Notes: generated by a model from the sequence alone, not told the origin. A DNA stretch of 61,013 bases from Hyphochytrium catenoides (GCA_900088475.1 FLMG01000982.1:1-61013); one strand, 5' to 3'. Numbered from the stretch's first letter, positions 12,853 through 24,435 are shown. Numbers and translations are program-made.

Positions 12853-14657
12853 ATGGCGTCGGCTCCATGGAGGATTGTAGGTAGTCAACTGCGCATGCTA
12901 GGCAGAGTTTTTGATGGAGCAGGAGCTATGATTCAGGGCCGACTGGCCTACACCGAACATCGTAAGTAAAGAGTCTCATATAGCATATTGGAGGGGACAC
13001 GGCTAGAGGGCTGGCGCTCAGTGAATGGACGACATGGAATGGGTGATAGAGTACTAGTAGATGCCGGCTTTGCTTGCTTGATGAGTGCCATGCACATTAA
13101 CCTTCGGTTTTCCGGCAGTGAACCTCTCGGTGCGAAATGTCAAGCATGGGAGCAAATCTCCTGCTATTCCACCCAGTACCTTTGTAGCTCCCAACGCTGC
13201 GGTTATTGGAGATGTGAAGATTGGCGAAAACTCTTCCGTCTGGTATGGAGTGACCATCAGAGGTAAGACCGTGGCCCTAATTTCGTAGCGTGTTCCATTA
13301 GAACGATAGACCGGGCAAGAGAATAGCACCTTCAATCCTACCGAGGAACATCGACCAAGAAGCCCTAATGGAACCCTCTTTCTCTCTTGCCTTAGGCGAC
13401 GTGAACACCATCAAGATTGGAGAGTACACGTCGATTGGTGATCACGCAGTCATTCACGCAGCCAAGATAGCCAATGACTTCCCTACTCACATTGGAGACA
13501 ACGTTGTTATCGGTGAGAAGTTAGGATGATGCAAATGAGGGGGAGGATGGCATATAGGGCGACAATTGGAACGACAAACTCTTCAATTGTCGCCCCAAGG
13601 GCTATAATAGTAAGGCGCCGTAAACTAGGCTTGCATGCTAAATAAGGAATGAAGGGAAAGGGGGTTAGGAGGGAGACTAGTTATGCCATTGAGGCAATAG
13701 AGGGGCCTAAACCCGCCACCGGCTCGAAACTATGGGGAAGTTCACGTCATCGAGCGTGAACCGACGAGCAGGGCCAAGATAACAACTGACAGCATAATCT
13801 ACAGGCCCCCGTGCTGTCATCCACGCTTGCTCGCTGGAGGACGACTGCATGATCGGTTGTGGCGCCAAGATTTTGGATGGGGCTAAGGTTGAGAAGAGGG
13901 CGATCGTAGCACCTGGATCCGTGGTTCCTCCTGGAAAAGTAGTGAAATCTGGAGAGGTAATAGACTTGCTGCTCACGTGCACAAATGAAACAGCGATGGG
14001 ACTCAAGAGAGGGACTATCTTCGTAGTCTTGGGCTTCGTCATGTCTCAAAGTCTATAATTCTGCGCTTATCTTTCTAAAGATCTCTAACGTATATGTCCG
14101 CTGTTTAGCTATGGTCAGGGGTTCCTGCCAAGAAGGTTCGGGATCTTGATACGGAAGAGATCGAGTTGATTGCTCTGACCGTCGATGAGCACTATGAGGT
14201 ACGTAGTAGATTAGCCTAACCTCACCCGTTGGTCGGAGAGGAGCCTCTTGCGTCTTTGTTCGAATGAAGCTGAGATAAACCAGATGGGAAAGCGACAGCG
14301 AGGAGAAAGAGTTGATCCTGAGACACCTCATAGGAAGAGCGAAGGATAGGGAAGATAAATAGAAAGAGGGGCGAGAGGGAAAGAGAGAGAAAGGATCAGG
14401 GCACTTGCCTTCAAGTTGGACTTTTCTAGGGTGCGCTTATCGTGCAAAATGGCCTGTTCTAACCTTCTCTTTTCGTTGAACAGCTTGCTAGAGAGCATGC
14501 CCTTGAGCTCTCCAAGTCCTTCGAGCAGCTGGAGAAGGAGAAGAAAGAGAGGAAATTTGGCCCAGACGACGAGGGCGAGGATATGAGGGAGTATAGACCA
14601 GGAGAGATCTTTAACAGTCAGCAGGCAATTGACAGAAAGCGCCTGGAAGGGGAATAG
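12853..14657 (+). CDS. Gamma-type carbonic anhydrase-like protein (mitochondrial complex I type)
   Basis: Six exons join in phase: 12853-12961, 13119-13262, 13396-13512, 13805-13956, 14109-14198 and 14484-14657, 261 aa. The N-terminus ('MLGRVFDGAGAMIQGRL') resembles that of plant and algal gamma-CA subunits of mitochondrial complex I. The core is a left-handed beta-helix of hexapeptide repeats ('FVAPNAAVIGDVKIGENSSV', RGDVNTIKIG). The catalytic-region Arg and Asp of RGDVN are present, as is the first zinc-ligand His (DHAVIHAAK). In the second site, family members have G-H-S-A-V-x-H; here it reads GPRAVIHAC, so one ligand His is Pro. This suggests a structural, CA-like subunit rather than an active enzyme. 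The tail is a charged helix typical of the family. The gene converges on the STAND NTPase gene, 525 bases away. Confidence 0.9.
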
Positions 14658-15182
14658 CTCGATCATTCTTCATTTGTTCCGCTTTGAACTCTGTTCTTCT
14701 TTCTCTTGTCCCACCTCTTGCGACACCCTTTCTCTGTCTGTCCTCCTTAGCCCACAAGAGATAGAGAGACTGAGAATATCATGCCCTGCTATTTATGAGG
14801 GAATAAATGATCAGATCATCTCGCTCTTTCACTTCAGTGGACCATGGCTCGCAAAGATTATATTCCGGAGTCTCTTAAGGATTTAAGAATGTGCTAGTCT
14901 GGTCTTGTCCACTGCAGTTCCCTCTCTGGCTCAACTCTTGCCTCTCTACCCATTCCCTCTGTCTGTGCATGCCAGACAAGTGAGTCCATCTCCCCTTCTT
15001 CCCTCCTTCCATCTCCCCTCAGCTGTGACTATAGGAGGTCTTGCATTCTCTCAATAGCTCACTAAGAACCATTGGACAAGGACAGCTATATTAGAAAGGA
15101 ATAAATAGTTTTGTGCATGTCAGCCGAAGGACGCTAAGCTAAGGAAGGATATAAGAGCTGATTTGGCCGAGAGAGGAGGACC
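14658..15182. other. Convergent intergenic spacer
   Basis: This holds the 3' ends of the gamma-CA gene (+) and the STAND gene (-). AATAAA-like hexamers occur at about 14802 and 15102 on the + strand. No further gene was seen. Confidence 0.5.
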
Positions 15183-18100
15183 CTACGATCCTTTGGCCGC
15201 GTGATATGAAAAATGAGAGGCGGACGAGGTCATACTCTTCCGTCCTATCATCGAGGAGCTCCTGCCGTTTTGTTTGGCAGTAGTAATCTCACTTAGCTTA
15301 GCCGTTCCCTCCCTAACATCTACCCAGAACCTCTCCATGGACCGACTGGGCTGTGTTAGCCACTCTAAGAGCCGCCGATGGAAGAGGCGATAGCGCCCAT
15401 TTCTTACTTGCACGAACGGGTAGAGAAGGGTAAGGATCTGGGAGCGCGTCACTTCATTCCAGCCGATCAGATCATTGGCAACGAACTCTGGGATAGGGTA
15501 CTAAGCATTAAGGGCGGGAGGCAGAACACAAGGTAGGAAGCGTTAGAAACATAGAAATGGATCTCCTCAGCACAGGATAGGTTATCAGGAAAGCTCGTAG
15601 GGCGGTAAAACAGCAGAGGAAGATGGAGCCAGGTTGACAACAGATCAAATAGGACTCCTGGTGCAGGTATCGGGGATACTTATTCCCAGGTGTCAGACAG
15701 AGAGAAAGACACATTAAGAGTCATAATAGAACCATTTGCGATGCTGCAGGCGTGTGAGAAAGATAAAGGACACAAAAGATAAGCCGCTCTCAGTGCTGCC
15801 ACTCTTACCTTTCCCCCGGCATCAGCTGCCGCCATAAGAGAAAGAAGGACCCGAGCACTATCCCACAGCTTGGAATGCATTCCAGAGAAAAGACGACCAA
15901 ACTCGGCATTGAAGGCCCCTTCCACTCCAGATGGGAAGCTGCTAATATGCTTCATCGTCACCTTGGCCATCTCATTGCCCTTGGTAACGTCAATAAGCCA
16001 CTGACGGACAAACATGTTTAGATAGAGGACATCTCCATCGCACTTCTGCAGCACAGTTAGAGAAGCAGCACTAAGGTCTCGGCTGTCCACAACTCCAGTA
16101 AGAAGCTCTGAGACTAGCGCAGCCATGTCCGCATTTGTCCTACTGTCACTGCCTTGCAATTCAGCAGCGTTAAGTTTCTTGATCGCCGTACTGATGTCTG
16201 GATGAGGCCGAGCCGTCACAAAGAACCGCAGCCAAGTAGGCAGCTTTCTGAACAAAGCCACTAGCATCTTAAGAATCATGTTCTGCCCGTTAACCAGTCC
16301 TTCATTCAGCCCGTCTACCACCACAATGAGGGGTTGTGTTGGCCGAGGTAAAGCCGATAAAGGTGTCTTCAAAACGGCGTTGAATAAATCCAGAACATTA
16401 GCATTTTCCAGCACTGCCATAAGATGTACAGAGAGTTAGAGACATGACGGGAGCAAAGGGAGTGTAATATGCTATGGGATGCTATAGAGGCTGTGAGGTC
16501 TCATAAGAAGAAGCACACCATCCAGGAAAGCATAACTAGCAAAAAGGGATGGTGAGAACCTGGAAACGAGACGCTGACAACATAGTGGTGGCTCGTACAA
16601 AGGCGGAGGAAAGAAACAATGATTCTCAAGGATATTTCCAGGCACGGGGCTATTACCTGAGTCGAGGTTAGTCCCTTTCAACAAATCTCTGTAGTTGGGC
16701 AGTCTTCTTGCCAGCTGATAGGACAGAGACCGGATAATCTGGCCAGGAGAGCTGTTCGCTATGTCTTCATGCTCTATAAAGTGGTAACCCACGACGGCAT
16801 GGGATAATTCCTGGATAATCTTAGATGCAATAACAGTCTTTCCAAAGCCTCCACCTGCCGAAAGAAAGAGGAACTGCGGCGCTGGGGAAGCTGAGGAGTC
16901 TCCACGTTCCGCCCACTGTCGGATCTCCGTTAGCACCCACGGGTGTACGGTAGGCGCGGAGCAGTTGTAAAGTTTCAGGGAGAAATAGTCAGTGAAATCC
17001 ACTGGAGAGAGAATGTCCCGCAGAGCGATGTCCTCCTACATGAAGCCCAAAGGGTTAGTACGTAGACGTCGAAGTGAGGGAATCTAACTCTGCCATGAAA
17101 CTGTAGACAACAGTGCTAGCAGTTGGCATGCAGAGAGCTAGAGTAAGGAGGATCTAAGCACATAATCTATGAAATGACGAGAACAAGAGATGGGAGAGCA
17201 CAGGAGCAGGACATTGATAAGAAGAGTCTAAGATTAAAGACAGAGGACAAGCGAGACACTTCATTGACAACGTACCACCGGCTCCGACGACACTTCCAGG
17301 ACAGATCCAAGACTTTCAAAGTTTTGCGTCGACGCGCTGCGACCGACAGATTGGACCTTGGAGGAAGCTTCCGCAACTTTCCCATCGCCGTCTTCCAGAT
17401 TTTCTATTTTGGACGCGCCAGACAGAAGAAAGCCAAAACGAGGTGTATTAGTGAGAGACGGAGAATGAGCTGCTCCATTTATCCTCAGCAAATAGGGCAC
17501 GAAAGGTAAGACGAGGAGAGTGTTTAACTATGAGAGTGGCGTTTGACTATGCTCAGTTCTGATGAGTTTCTGAACCCTACAGAAGCTCCGCTGGGAAAAT
17601 ACCTGTAGAGTTTGAGCTGTTGCTGGCGCTCTCCAAATGACGAAGAGAGCGACCCAAGCCGTCGATCTTCTTGTGTATCATCGTCTTCAGCGTAGAAATC
17701 TCATCCAGAACCCTTGTTTGTTCACTAGCAAGCTCCCGAAGGTCATTGCTGCTAACGGTCCGCGAAAGTTCTAGGCCTACGTAAGCACTCAATTAGCTTC
17801 TCAAACTCCCAGAGCTGCCCCTAGACAACCTTAGAGGTTTAATGGCGGTGCGGCAGCCCTCCCAAGTGCCATGAAAGCCCCTTAGCAATAAACCTTCCTA
17901 TGTATACTCATGCCAGCCTCTGGACTACATCATATGACTGTCTAGTCTCACACGACTCGTTTTCTGCTGTCTGTCGCTTCCCACCACTCGCTCTAACTGT
18001 ACGTCAGTCCGTATCAGTGTCTACTTTAGTACTTACTCGATTCAACGTTGTCCAATCTGTTCAGCAGAGACTCCGTAGCCCTCTGCCTAGCCAAGGCTGT

Positions 18101-20328
18101 CTTCTGGAGCGCGCCCAACTGAAGAGAGAGAGATTCCAACTTACTGGAGTCTACTTCCTGGTTGACATTAGCTGCAGCCGAGATCTTATCTTCTTGCTGT
18201 CGATTTACCGCAGTGGCGAGAGCTGACGCAAACGACTGCGAAAGCTCCTGCTTTTGCTCTCCGAGGGCGGAAGTGAAAGAAGTGATAACCTCTTCGCCTT
18301 GCTTGGTAATCGCAGACGCTAGAGCGGAAGATAGTTGTTCAGAGTGAAGTGCAACAGTGGAATTAAGGGACGAGGAAATTGAAAGAAGCCGGCTCTCAAG
18401 GTCTTCCTTTTGCGCTTGCAGCAGTTCCATGTATGCTCTTTGCGTTGCTTTCAAATGCTCTTGCAGACTATCTTGAAGATCACTTTCTCCAGTCTTAACA
18501 TTGCTGCTCTGAACAGCCTCCCTCAATGACTCCAATTTGCCTGCGAGCTCTTCCTGGAGCTTCTGGGCGTCACCTGTCCCCTGGCTTCTTTTACCAACCT
18601 CCTCGACCGTGTCATGGATGACGGATGAGAGTGACGCAGAGAGGGACGCTAAAGCCTCTTCTCGCTCTTTCTTCTGGTCCGCCATCGCTTTCATCAGGGT
18701 GTTAGACATTTTTATAACCATCTTCGTAATCTGATCCATGCCTTCAGTCATCTTGTCAGCGAGGTCTTTTTCTCCCTTCTCTCCCACAGTCATGTCCATA
18801 TCTCCTTGGTGATTTTTCAAGGCAGTAGAGAGCATTTCTTTCATCTCTTCCTTATGTCTTGATAACATCCCGCCAACACTTCGGACGATAGTATCCTCCA
18901 GTGTCTCTTCCGTGATGGCTGAAGGAGGTGGGGCGAAAGCTAAAGCAGAGCTATGCTTCTTGACCACTTCGTCTATAGAAGAAAGTGATATCTCTTTGGC
19001 GGAAGATAGTAGCGGGCTCAGATGTCTCTTCAATACGTCCTCAAAGCAGGATAACGAAGGGGCAGTGCCAGAAAAAGCGTGCAAGTTCCTCTGGAACATC
19101 TCATCAAGCCGCGCAAGAGTGTCATTGCCCAACGAGGGAGGCGGTAACGTGGCTAGATGCCTCTTTAGGACAACCTCTAGCACAGAGGCGTTGGTCTCCG
19201 GTGAAGAGGTAACATTGGACGACACTTCTAACTGTTTCTTGACCACGTCCTCAATGGAAGCCAAGGAGACATCTGAGGGCCGAGAAAGTGCACTCAGATG
19301 CTTGCTGAGCAGCTTCTCTACATCTGCAAGTGTGAGATCGGGCGGAGTTGAAGAAACTGACCTAATTGTCAGGTGCGTCTTCAAGGCGGCCTCAAGTGAA
19401 GCGAGGGAAAGGTCCGAGGGAGGGGCAGGAGGAGGAATGGCACTGAGGTGCCTTTGCAGGACCTCCTCGATCGAAGATAGGGAGACGCAAGGTGTCTGCG
19501 GAAGTTTGGAACTGTTCACTGCTTGAGATCTCGACAGGGTTGTGACAGAATCATTCAGATCGTGTAGCATCTTCTTTAGGGTCTGAGTCTCTCCCTGTAA
19601 CACTGATAGCCTCCTCTCTAGCTCCGGAGGGGAAGACAGCGAAGAGATAGCCTGGGTAGAGCCGTTTAGCTTTTCTTCATTTCTCATCTCTTTCACGGCC
19701 TGCTGCAAGAGCTGCAACTGTTCTTTCAGCTGGTGGAGTTCTGCACTTATGGGAGAAGCATTACCATCTTTCTTTGGCATTTCCAGGAGAACTCTCCTCA
19801 GGTCTTGTGACAAAGTAAGGCGAAGCTGCTCCAGACTTTTCTCGCTCAAAGAACTATGACTTTGCTTTGAGTCCGCGTCTGGAGCTGGGGAGCGGTTTCC
19901 GCTGATGGTGATCAATGAGTCTGACGCTGTCGGGGCAGGTCGGCTCTGGATTGCGCAGACTGCGGACTCGATCTTCTTCTCAAGCATCTCTTGATGCTTC
20001 TTGTTCTCGGTCCTCAACATGTCAATCATGCCTCTCATAATGGCAAGGTCATTAGCCAATGGTCCCCCCGAGGTCGCACTGGGATTAGGTATCGCGGCAT
20101 TGATCGGAGCAGAAAGAGGAGTGGCGCCGACACTGTTTGGAGTCGGAACTCTCTCTCTAGCGCTAGGTTGCAGACCGTTTNNNNNNNNNNNNNNNNNNNN
20201 NNNNNNNNNNNNNNNNNGTCGACTATTAGACCCAGGCCACAAGCATCAAGCACTTGCAGCCGGCAGCGTGCCTCGGCGTCACCCCTTATACAGCATAAGT
20301 CATCGTTCTTGACGTCCCTGAGCTCCAA
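15183..20328 (-). CDS. Coiled-coil/repeat protein fused to a STAND (NACHT-type) P-loop NTPase
   Basis: Exons in phase: about 20180-18037 (one exon of ~715 codons), 17776-17603, 17469-17276, 17035-16657, 16413-15809 and 15500-15183; total over 1,270 aa. A run of N (20181-20217) interrupts the 5' part; an open frame upstream of it (20218-20328) probably belongs to the gene, but the start codon is not resolved. Order: Ser/Pro-rich N-terminus; about nine degenerate repeats of ~24 residues built on 'SLSSIEEVLQRHLSA'; a long coiled coil; then the NTPase with Walker A 'LSAGGGFGKTVIASK' and Walker B 'PLIVVVDGLNEG'. The C-terminal winged-helix-like end has 'GRYRLFHRRLLEWLT', as in NACHT proteins such as NPHP3- or TEP1-like STAND ATPases. 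The family forms nucleotide-switched oligomeric scaffolds, but its role here is unknown. No WD40, TPR or ankyrin tail follows. Confidence 0.85.
18860..19500 (-). repeat. Protein-level repeat array, about nine units of ~24 residues
   Basis: On the minus strand the STAND gene codes for successive units with the pattern S-L-x-S-[IL]-E-[ED]-[VA]-[LV]-[KQ]-[RKT]-[HQ]-L-[ST]-x-[IL], joined by Pro/Ser linkers. Examples are SLSSIEEVLQRHLSAI, SLASIEDVVKKQLE, CFEDVLKRHLSPL and SLSSIDEVVKKHSSAL. Each unit is predicted as one amphipathic helix. The DNA repeats are diverged, so this is an old duplication under protein-level selection. Confidence 0.8.
20181..20217. other. Assembly gap (37 N)
   Basis: Thirty-seven N lie within the 5' coding part of the STAND gene. 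The number is not a multiple of three, and the frames on the two sides cannot be joined with confidence. Confidence 0.99.
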
Positions 20329-21504
20329 GCCTTCGGTAAGATAGCACTATAGCAACAGTCACGAAGCTGAATCATCCGCGCTGAAGCTCAGGACTCCAGC
20401 TAACTACGAGGCCGGATCTGAAGGTCCTATAAATCCGCCTGAAGCGCGGACTGACCGAGGCAGGTGTCGCTGAAACGCAATGGTGGTGGCTGGGACACAG
20501 CTACAGGGATGCACTGACATGGGCTGATAAATGGGCGGACCAGGAAAAATTTGTGAGGGCGGTGAGTTGCGGGAATAAGAAGCGGCACTACTGATGAAGA
20601 GAAAAGACAGGAAGTGAGGGGCCTATGAAGCGAGAAAAAGAGTCGGTCATTTAGGGGAGACAGAGTGAGATTTTAGGGAGGAAGAGTGAGATGTTGTAGG
20701 GACAAAACCAAGGATATGTAGGAGGTGAGTGTTGATGGTGTCTGAAGAGATGGTAATTTCAGAGATGAGAGACAGGGGAAGGAAATGCGAAGCCATCCAT
20801 CATAGAAATGAAGCGGTTCACCTGTGTTCCGGGTGGTGTAGTCTGTGTACTGGCTCCAAGGCGGCATAGGTTGGGATGACGAAGGAAACTCCTTGGCTAA
20901 CAGAGCGGTGTATCTGAGGGTTAATGGCTTGGAATCTCCTATAAGTCGATTACATGGCCGGTGAGTTATTAGGTTTTGGATATGTTCTCTCTAGATTTTG
21001 GGGTTGCGGCTTATTATTAGGAAAACGGGAAGTCATGATTCTCTGACCCAACCCTCAGCCCTAAATCTGATGATGGGCGTACGATTACTGATTACTAACC
21101 TGATGGTCTAAAGGATAACCTCAGCATAAGTAGTTCTATGATAACCTTCGGATTTATCACAAACAGTGATCTGGGCATTACTGTTTGTAGTACACGTACA
21201 GTGTAGTTCCGATCAACCTCATCGGTGTGGTCCTACTCGTAAAGGAAGAAAGAGAGGGGGGTGAGGGCTTCCTTGTTTGAGCCAGTCACTCTCTCATCAC
21301 CACTGAAGGCCTTCAAAGGCGACTGCCAGAAATCTGTCAGCAGCTTGGCGGTCCGATTCTACAGCCGCTGCGTAGAAAGCTTTGGCGCGGCGCGCTGGGT
21401 GTCGTGTGCGGGTGTGTTTCAATAAGCTCTGATCATCACGGAGGCGGCAGACTTAGAGACCTATTAGGGCTGGCAAGAGAGGAGAAGAGCACGCTAGCGG
21501 AAGT
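20329..21504. other. Divergent intergenic region
   Basis: This lies between the 5' ends of the STAND gene (-) and the uL13m gene (+), so it should hold both promoters. No coding exon or repeat is convincing. Confidence 0.45.
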
Positions 21505-22275
21505 ATGGCACTCAAGGCCCCTAAACCCAAAGCCCTCTGGCATCTGGTAGATGCTGAAGGCCAGGTAATAGCAATGGTTTTTAAGGCACAGCTTTCCCCG
21601 GCCCCTGACTTTGTCCTCCATCATCTGTATCAAGGTTCTCGGAAGACTAGCCACCCAAATAGCACAGATTGTTCAGGGCAAACATAAGCCGACCTATGCG
21701 CCTAATGTTGATTGCGGAGACTACGTTGTCGTGGTGAATGCTGAAAAAGTCGCACTCACTGGAGATAAATGGGCAAAGAAGCTGTACAGATGGCACACTG
21801 GCTACCCTGGGGGCCTCAAGTCCTTCACGGCTCAAAATATGCACGATCGCCAGCCCACACGGCTCATGAAGGAAGCTGTCAGTCGCATGCTTCCGAAGAA
21901 CAGGATGAGGGCCCTCTATGAAAAAAAGCTTCTGTACGTATCCTTCACTGGTACTGTCAGCTCTGGCTTTCAATGCATCACATTTCCCTTTTTCTCACCC
22001 TGTCGGAGAGAATAGCCGTCGTTTCTTTCTTATCCTTGCCCTGGGTAGAACGATTGGCCTTTGTGAGTCTTGAAACATACTAGCATTGACGCTCCCTTGC
22101 CTACAGCGTCTTCCCTGGTCCGGAGCATGACGTTCCCAACCTAAGCAAAGAAGCCAAGAGCATCGTCGAACCTCAGAGAGAGAAAGGAGGTTTCAAGTTC
22201 GAAAAGTTCGTTACCGAGGAGCTCACAATAGATGACCTCACACCAGAAGAGTTGGAAGCGCTGAAAAATGCATGA
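21505..22275 (+). CDS. MRPL13: Mitochondrial large-subunit ribosomal protein uL13m
   Basis: Three exons in phase: 21505-21564, 21635-21933 and 22107-22275, 175 aa. The protein matches the bacterial-type L13 fold through 'VLGRLATQIAQIVQGKHKP', 'NVDCGDYVVVVNAEKVALTG', 'HTGYPGGLK' and 'MLPKNRMRALYEKKL'. The C-terminal extension ('EELTIDDLTPEELEALKNA') matches the 'DEYTQEEIDAF'-type ending of mitochondrial L13, which favours a mitochondrial rather than plastid ribosome. There is no long presequence; the basic start (MALKAPKPKALW) may suffice, as in other uL13m proteins. The gene converges on CK2 beta. Confidence 0.92.
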
Positions 22276-22735
22276 GCTTCTAGAAACCTTAGTCCTTGGC
22301 CAGTGTCTCTCCCTCCTCCCTTTGCACTTATCTACAGGCAACTCTGTGCTCTCCTCACAAATCACTCTGCCGTCTATGCCATTCCCCCTCGTCCCACCTC
22401 TTCGTGGTACTCAGGTTACAGTCATGTGGACAGCTGAAGGCGTGTCCTAAAGGCTAGGATTTGTTCACTATTTAAGCCATAATAACTCTCCGTACCTACA
22501 TTACTTCCGGCTGTATCTATTCTGTTATGGCTGTCCGAATAGCCCTCAAGCCCTTCAGCAGTCAAGGGACTACTAGGAGGGCATCCATGGTCGACCTGTA
22601 CTTGCTAAAGCCGCAGGTGAGGTCGAGAAAGGATTTCAACAGGAAAGATGGAAGCGGTGATGTGATTAGACTATCGATGGGCAGTTGCTGGAAGGAATAT
22701 CATTCCTGATTTCTAAATTAGTTAAAAGGCAAAAT
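22276..22735. other. Convergent spacer between uL13m and CK2 beta
   Basis: About 460 bases that hold two 3' UTRs. The small open frame at 22527-22709 has no similarity to known proteins. Confidence 0.5.
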
Positions 22736-24435
22736 CTATTGCCCTAGTGCCGCAGACTTTGCTTGGTCAATCTCCTTCTTGTCTTTGCTTCTCCTGTGCT
22801 GTCGGTTTGGCCGCGAGCTCCTCGTGGAAGTCAACGACTGACTATAAAACGGACTGGACTGGTGGACCTTGAAGCCATAGACTCTAGGGATATACATTTG
22901 GGTAGATCTGGTTGGAATCAGATCTGGATAGGTCATCAGGAAAATGTGTGGGAAAGAGGTCCCAAAGTAAGCCCCATCAATATCTGAAAGGACGCGAGAG
23001 TGAAGGAGGGCTACGCGCATGGGTTGACCCCTATTGTCTTTCCAAGGAGAAAGAACGATAGACAAGCCACGCAGATGATAACGCGCAAGTAGAAAAAATA
23101 TGGGAGGCAGCACATATCGTGAGAAGAAGCCTCTAGAAAGATATTGTCTTTTCCAAGGAGAAAGAACGATAGACAAGCCACGCAGATGAAATCGCACATG
23201 TAAAAAAAGTATGGAGGCAGCACATATCATGAGAAGAAGCCTCTAGGCTATTTAGAAAAAATGGTGGAAAGGATACTGCCTTGTCGACTGGACTTGGGAA
23301 AGTAAATGTCATGGCATTTGGGACAAAAGACATTGACAGTGGTGTTCCTAGGAATATCAGACTGGCCAACGGGTAGGACTGGCTGTCCTTGACAATAAAC
23401 TCGAAGACAGCGACCAAAGTCTACTCTACTATACTTCTGGAGCTGAAAAAGAAAGCAAACAAAGGTCAGAGCCACCACGTGCTGACAACCGGCAAAACTG
23501 TGTGGGATTCCCTCGTCAGTCGAGTAGCAGTATTTAGAGCTACAAAAAAGCGAATCGACATTGAAGCAGACTGGCTGCTCAATAAAGAAAGGAAACTGCG
23601 AAGGAGCACCCTATCAGCGGCATGCTCGCACCACCGAGGAAGAAGACTTAGCCACAACGACTGACTCAAGGACACTTACCATTGCTTGCATCCCTCTGCT
23701 TGTGAGGACGTACCGCGCATGAATAAGTCCGTATAGCATCTCAGCCGCGGATTCTACCATTTCTTGCTGCTGATCACTCAAGTTCTCTGCTCAGAGAGCG
23801 CAGGTCAAAAGTCCGCGTCGTTTCCTTACTCAACCTCTACCCATCTCTAATCTGATTCTAATCATATTTGGTCGTTAGACTAAACAGTCCGTAACTCCTT
23901 CCCTCATCTCTCATCTGGCCCCATCACTCTATTGCAATGACTTCTACGTCTCTGCTGACGCCTCACTCACCATACGGAGACTCCAGATCAAGGATCATGT
24001 CCATTGCGTAATCATAGTACGGGACCATACTGCTTAAACCGGTGAGATTGAAGTCGTCTTGAATAAAGTCCTCCTCCACCTCGCAGAAAAACTCATTTCC
24101 CCTAAGAGAGCAGAACCATTGGATCCACGAAGTTTCCTCGGAACCGCTTTCTCCGCTGCTGAGGAGGTACCGTCGTTCAGTCTAGGTGAAGAACGACGAA
24201 AAAGAACGATAGAAATGGAGCAAAAGAAGGAGACATAAATTAGAAGAGGAGAGAATTACCTTTCTGCCTCTTCGTCATCTTCCTCTTCTTCCTCCTCCTC
24301 CTCTTCTTCATCATCATCATCCTCTCCTTCTTCCTCCAGCTGACCGTCGTCCGGAGTTCGGTCTTTGGCCACACCATCAGGGAGGCTTGCTGCCTCTCCA
24401 TCTTTTCTCGCATCGTCATCTCCGCCAGCCTGCAT
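22736..24435 (-). CDS. CSNK2B: Casein kinase 2 regulatory (beta) subunit
   Basis: Five exons in phase: 24435-24260, 24155-23971, 23786-23680, 23442-23277 and 22983-22736, 293 aa. Residues from about 65 show the CK2 beta signature: '[20 protein letters not shown]', '[11 protein letters not shown]' and '[17 protein letters not shown]'. The zinc-finger dimer interface has its four cysteines as CLRVYC and CPKC. The C-terminal part has '[18 protein letters not shown]' and 'PRVYGFKVH', which contacts the catalytic alpha subunit. An acidic leader rich in Asp/Glu, with a run of about ten Glu, precedes the usual start; metazoan beta lacks it, while some fungal and plant versions have N-terminal extensions. 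The last 30 residues are basic and Ser-rich. The intron 22984-23276 contains a ~110-base tandem duplication. Confidence 0.95.
23033..23246. repeat. Tandem duplication (~110-base period) in a CK2 beta intron
   Basis: Two near-identical copies, 23033-23136 and 23143-23246, share among others GGAGAAAGAACGATAGACAA, CCACGCAGATGA and GAGAAGAAGCCTCTAG. Only a few substitutions and single-base indels separate them, so the duplication is recent. They lie in the intron next to the last exon. Confidence 0.9.

Noticed and set aside
18912-19526. 204-codon + strand open frame
   Set aside because: It is antisense to the repeat and coiled-coil exon of the STAND gene; biased composition of the real gene keeps it open.
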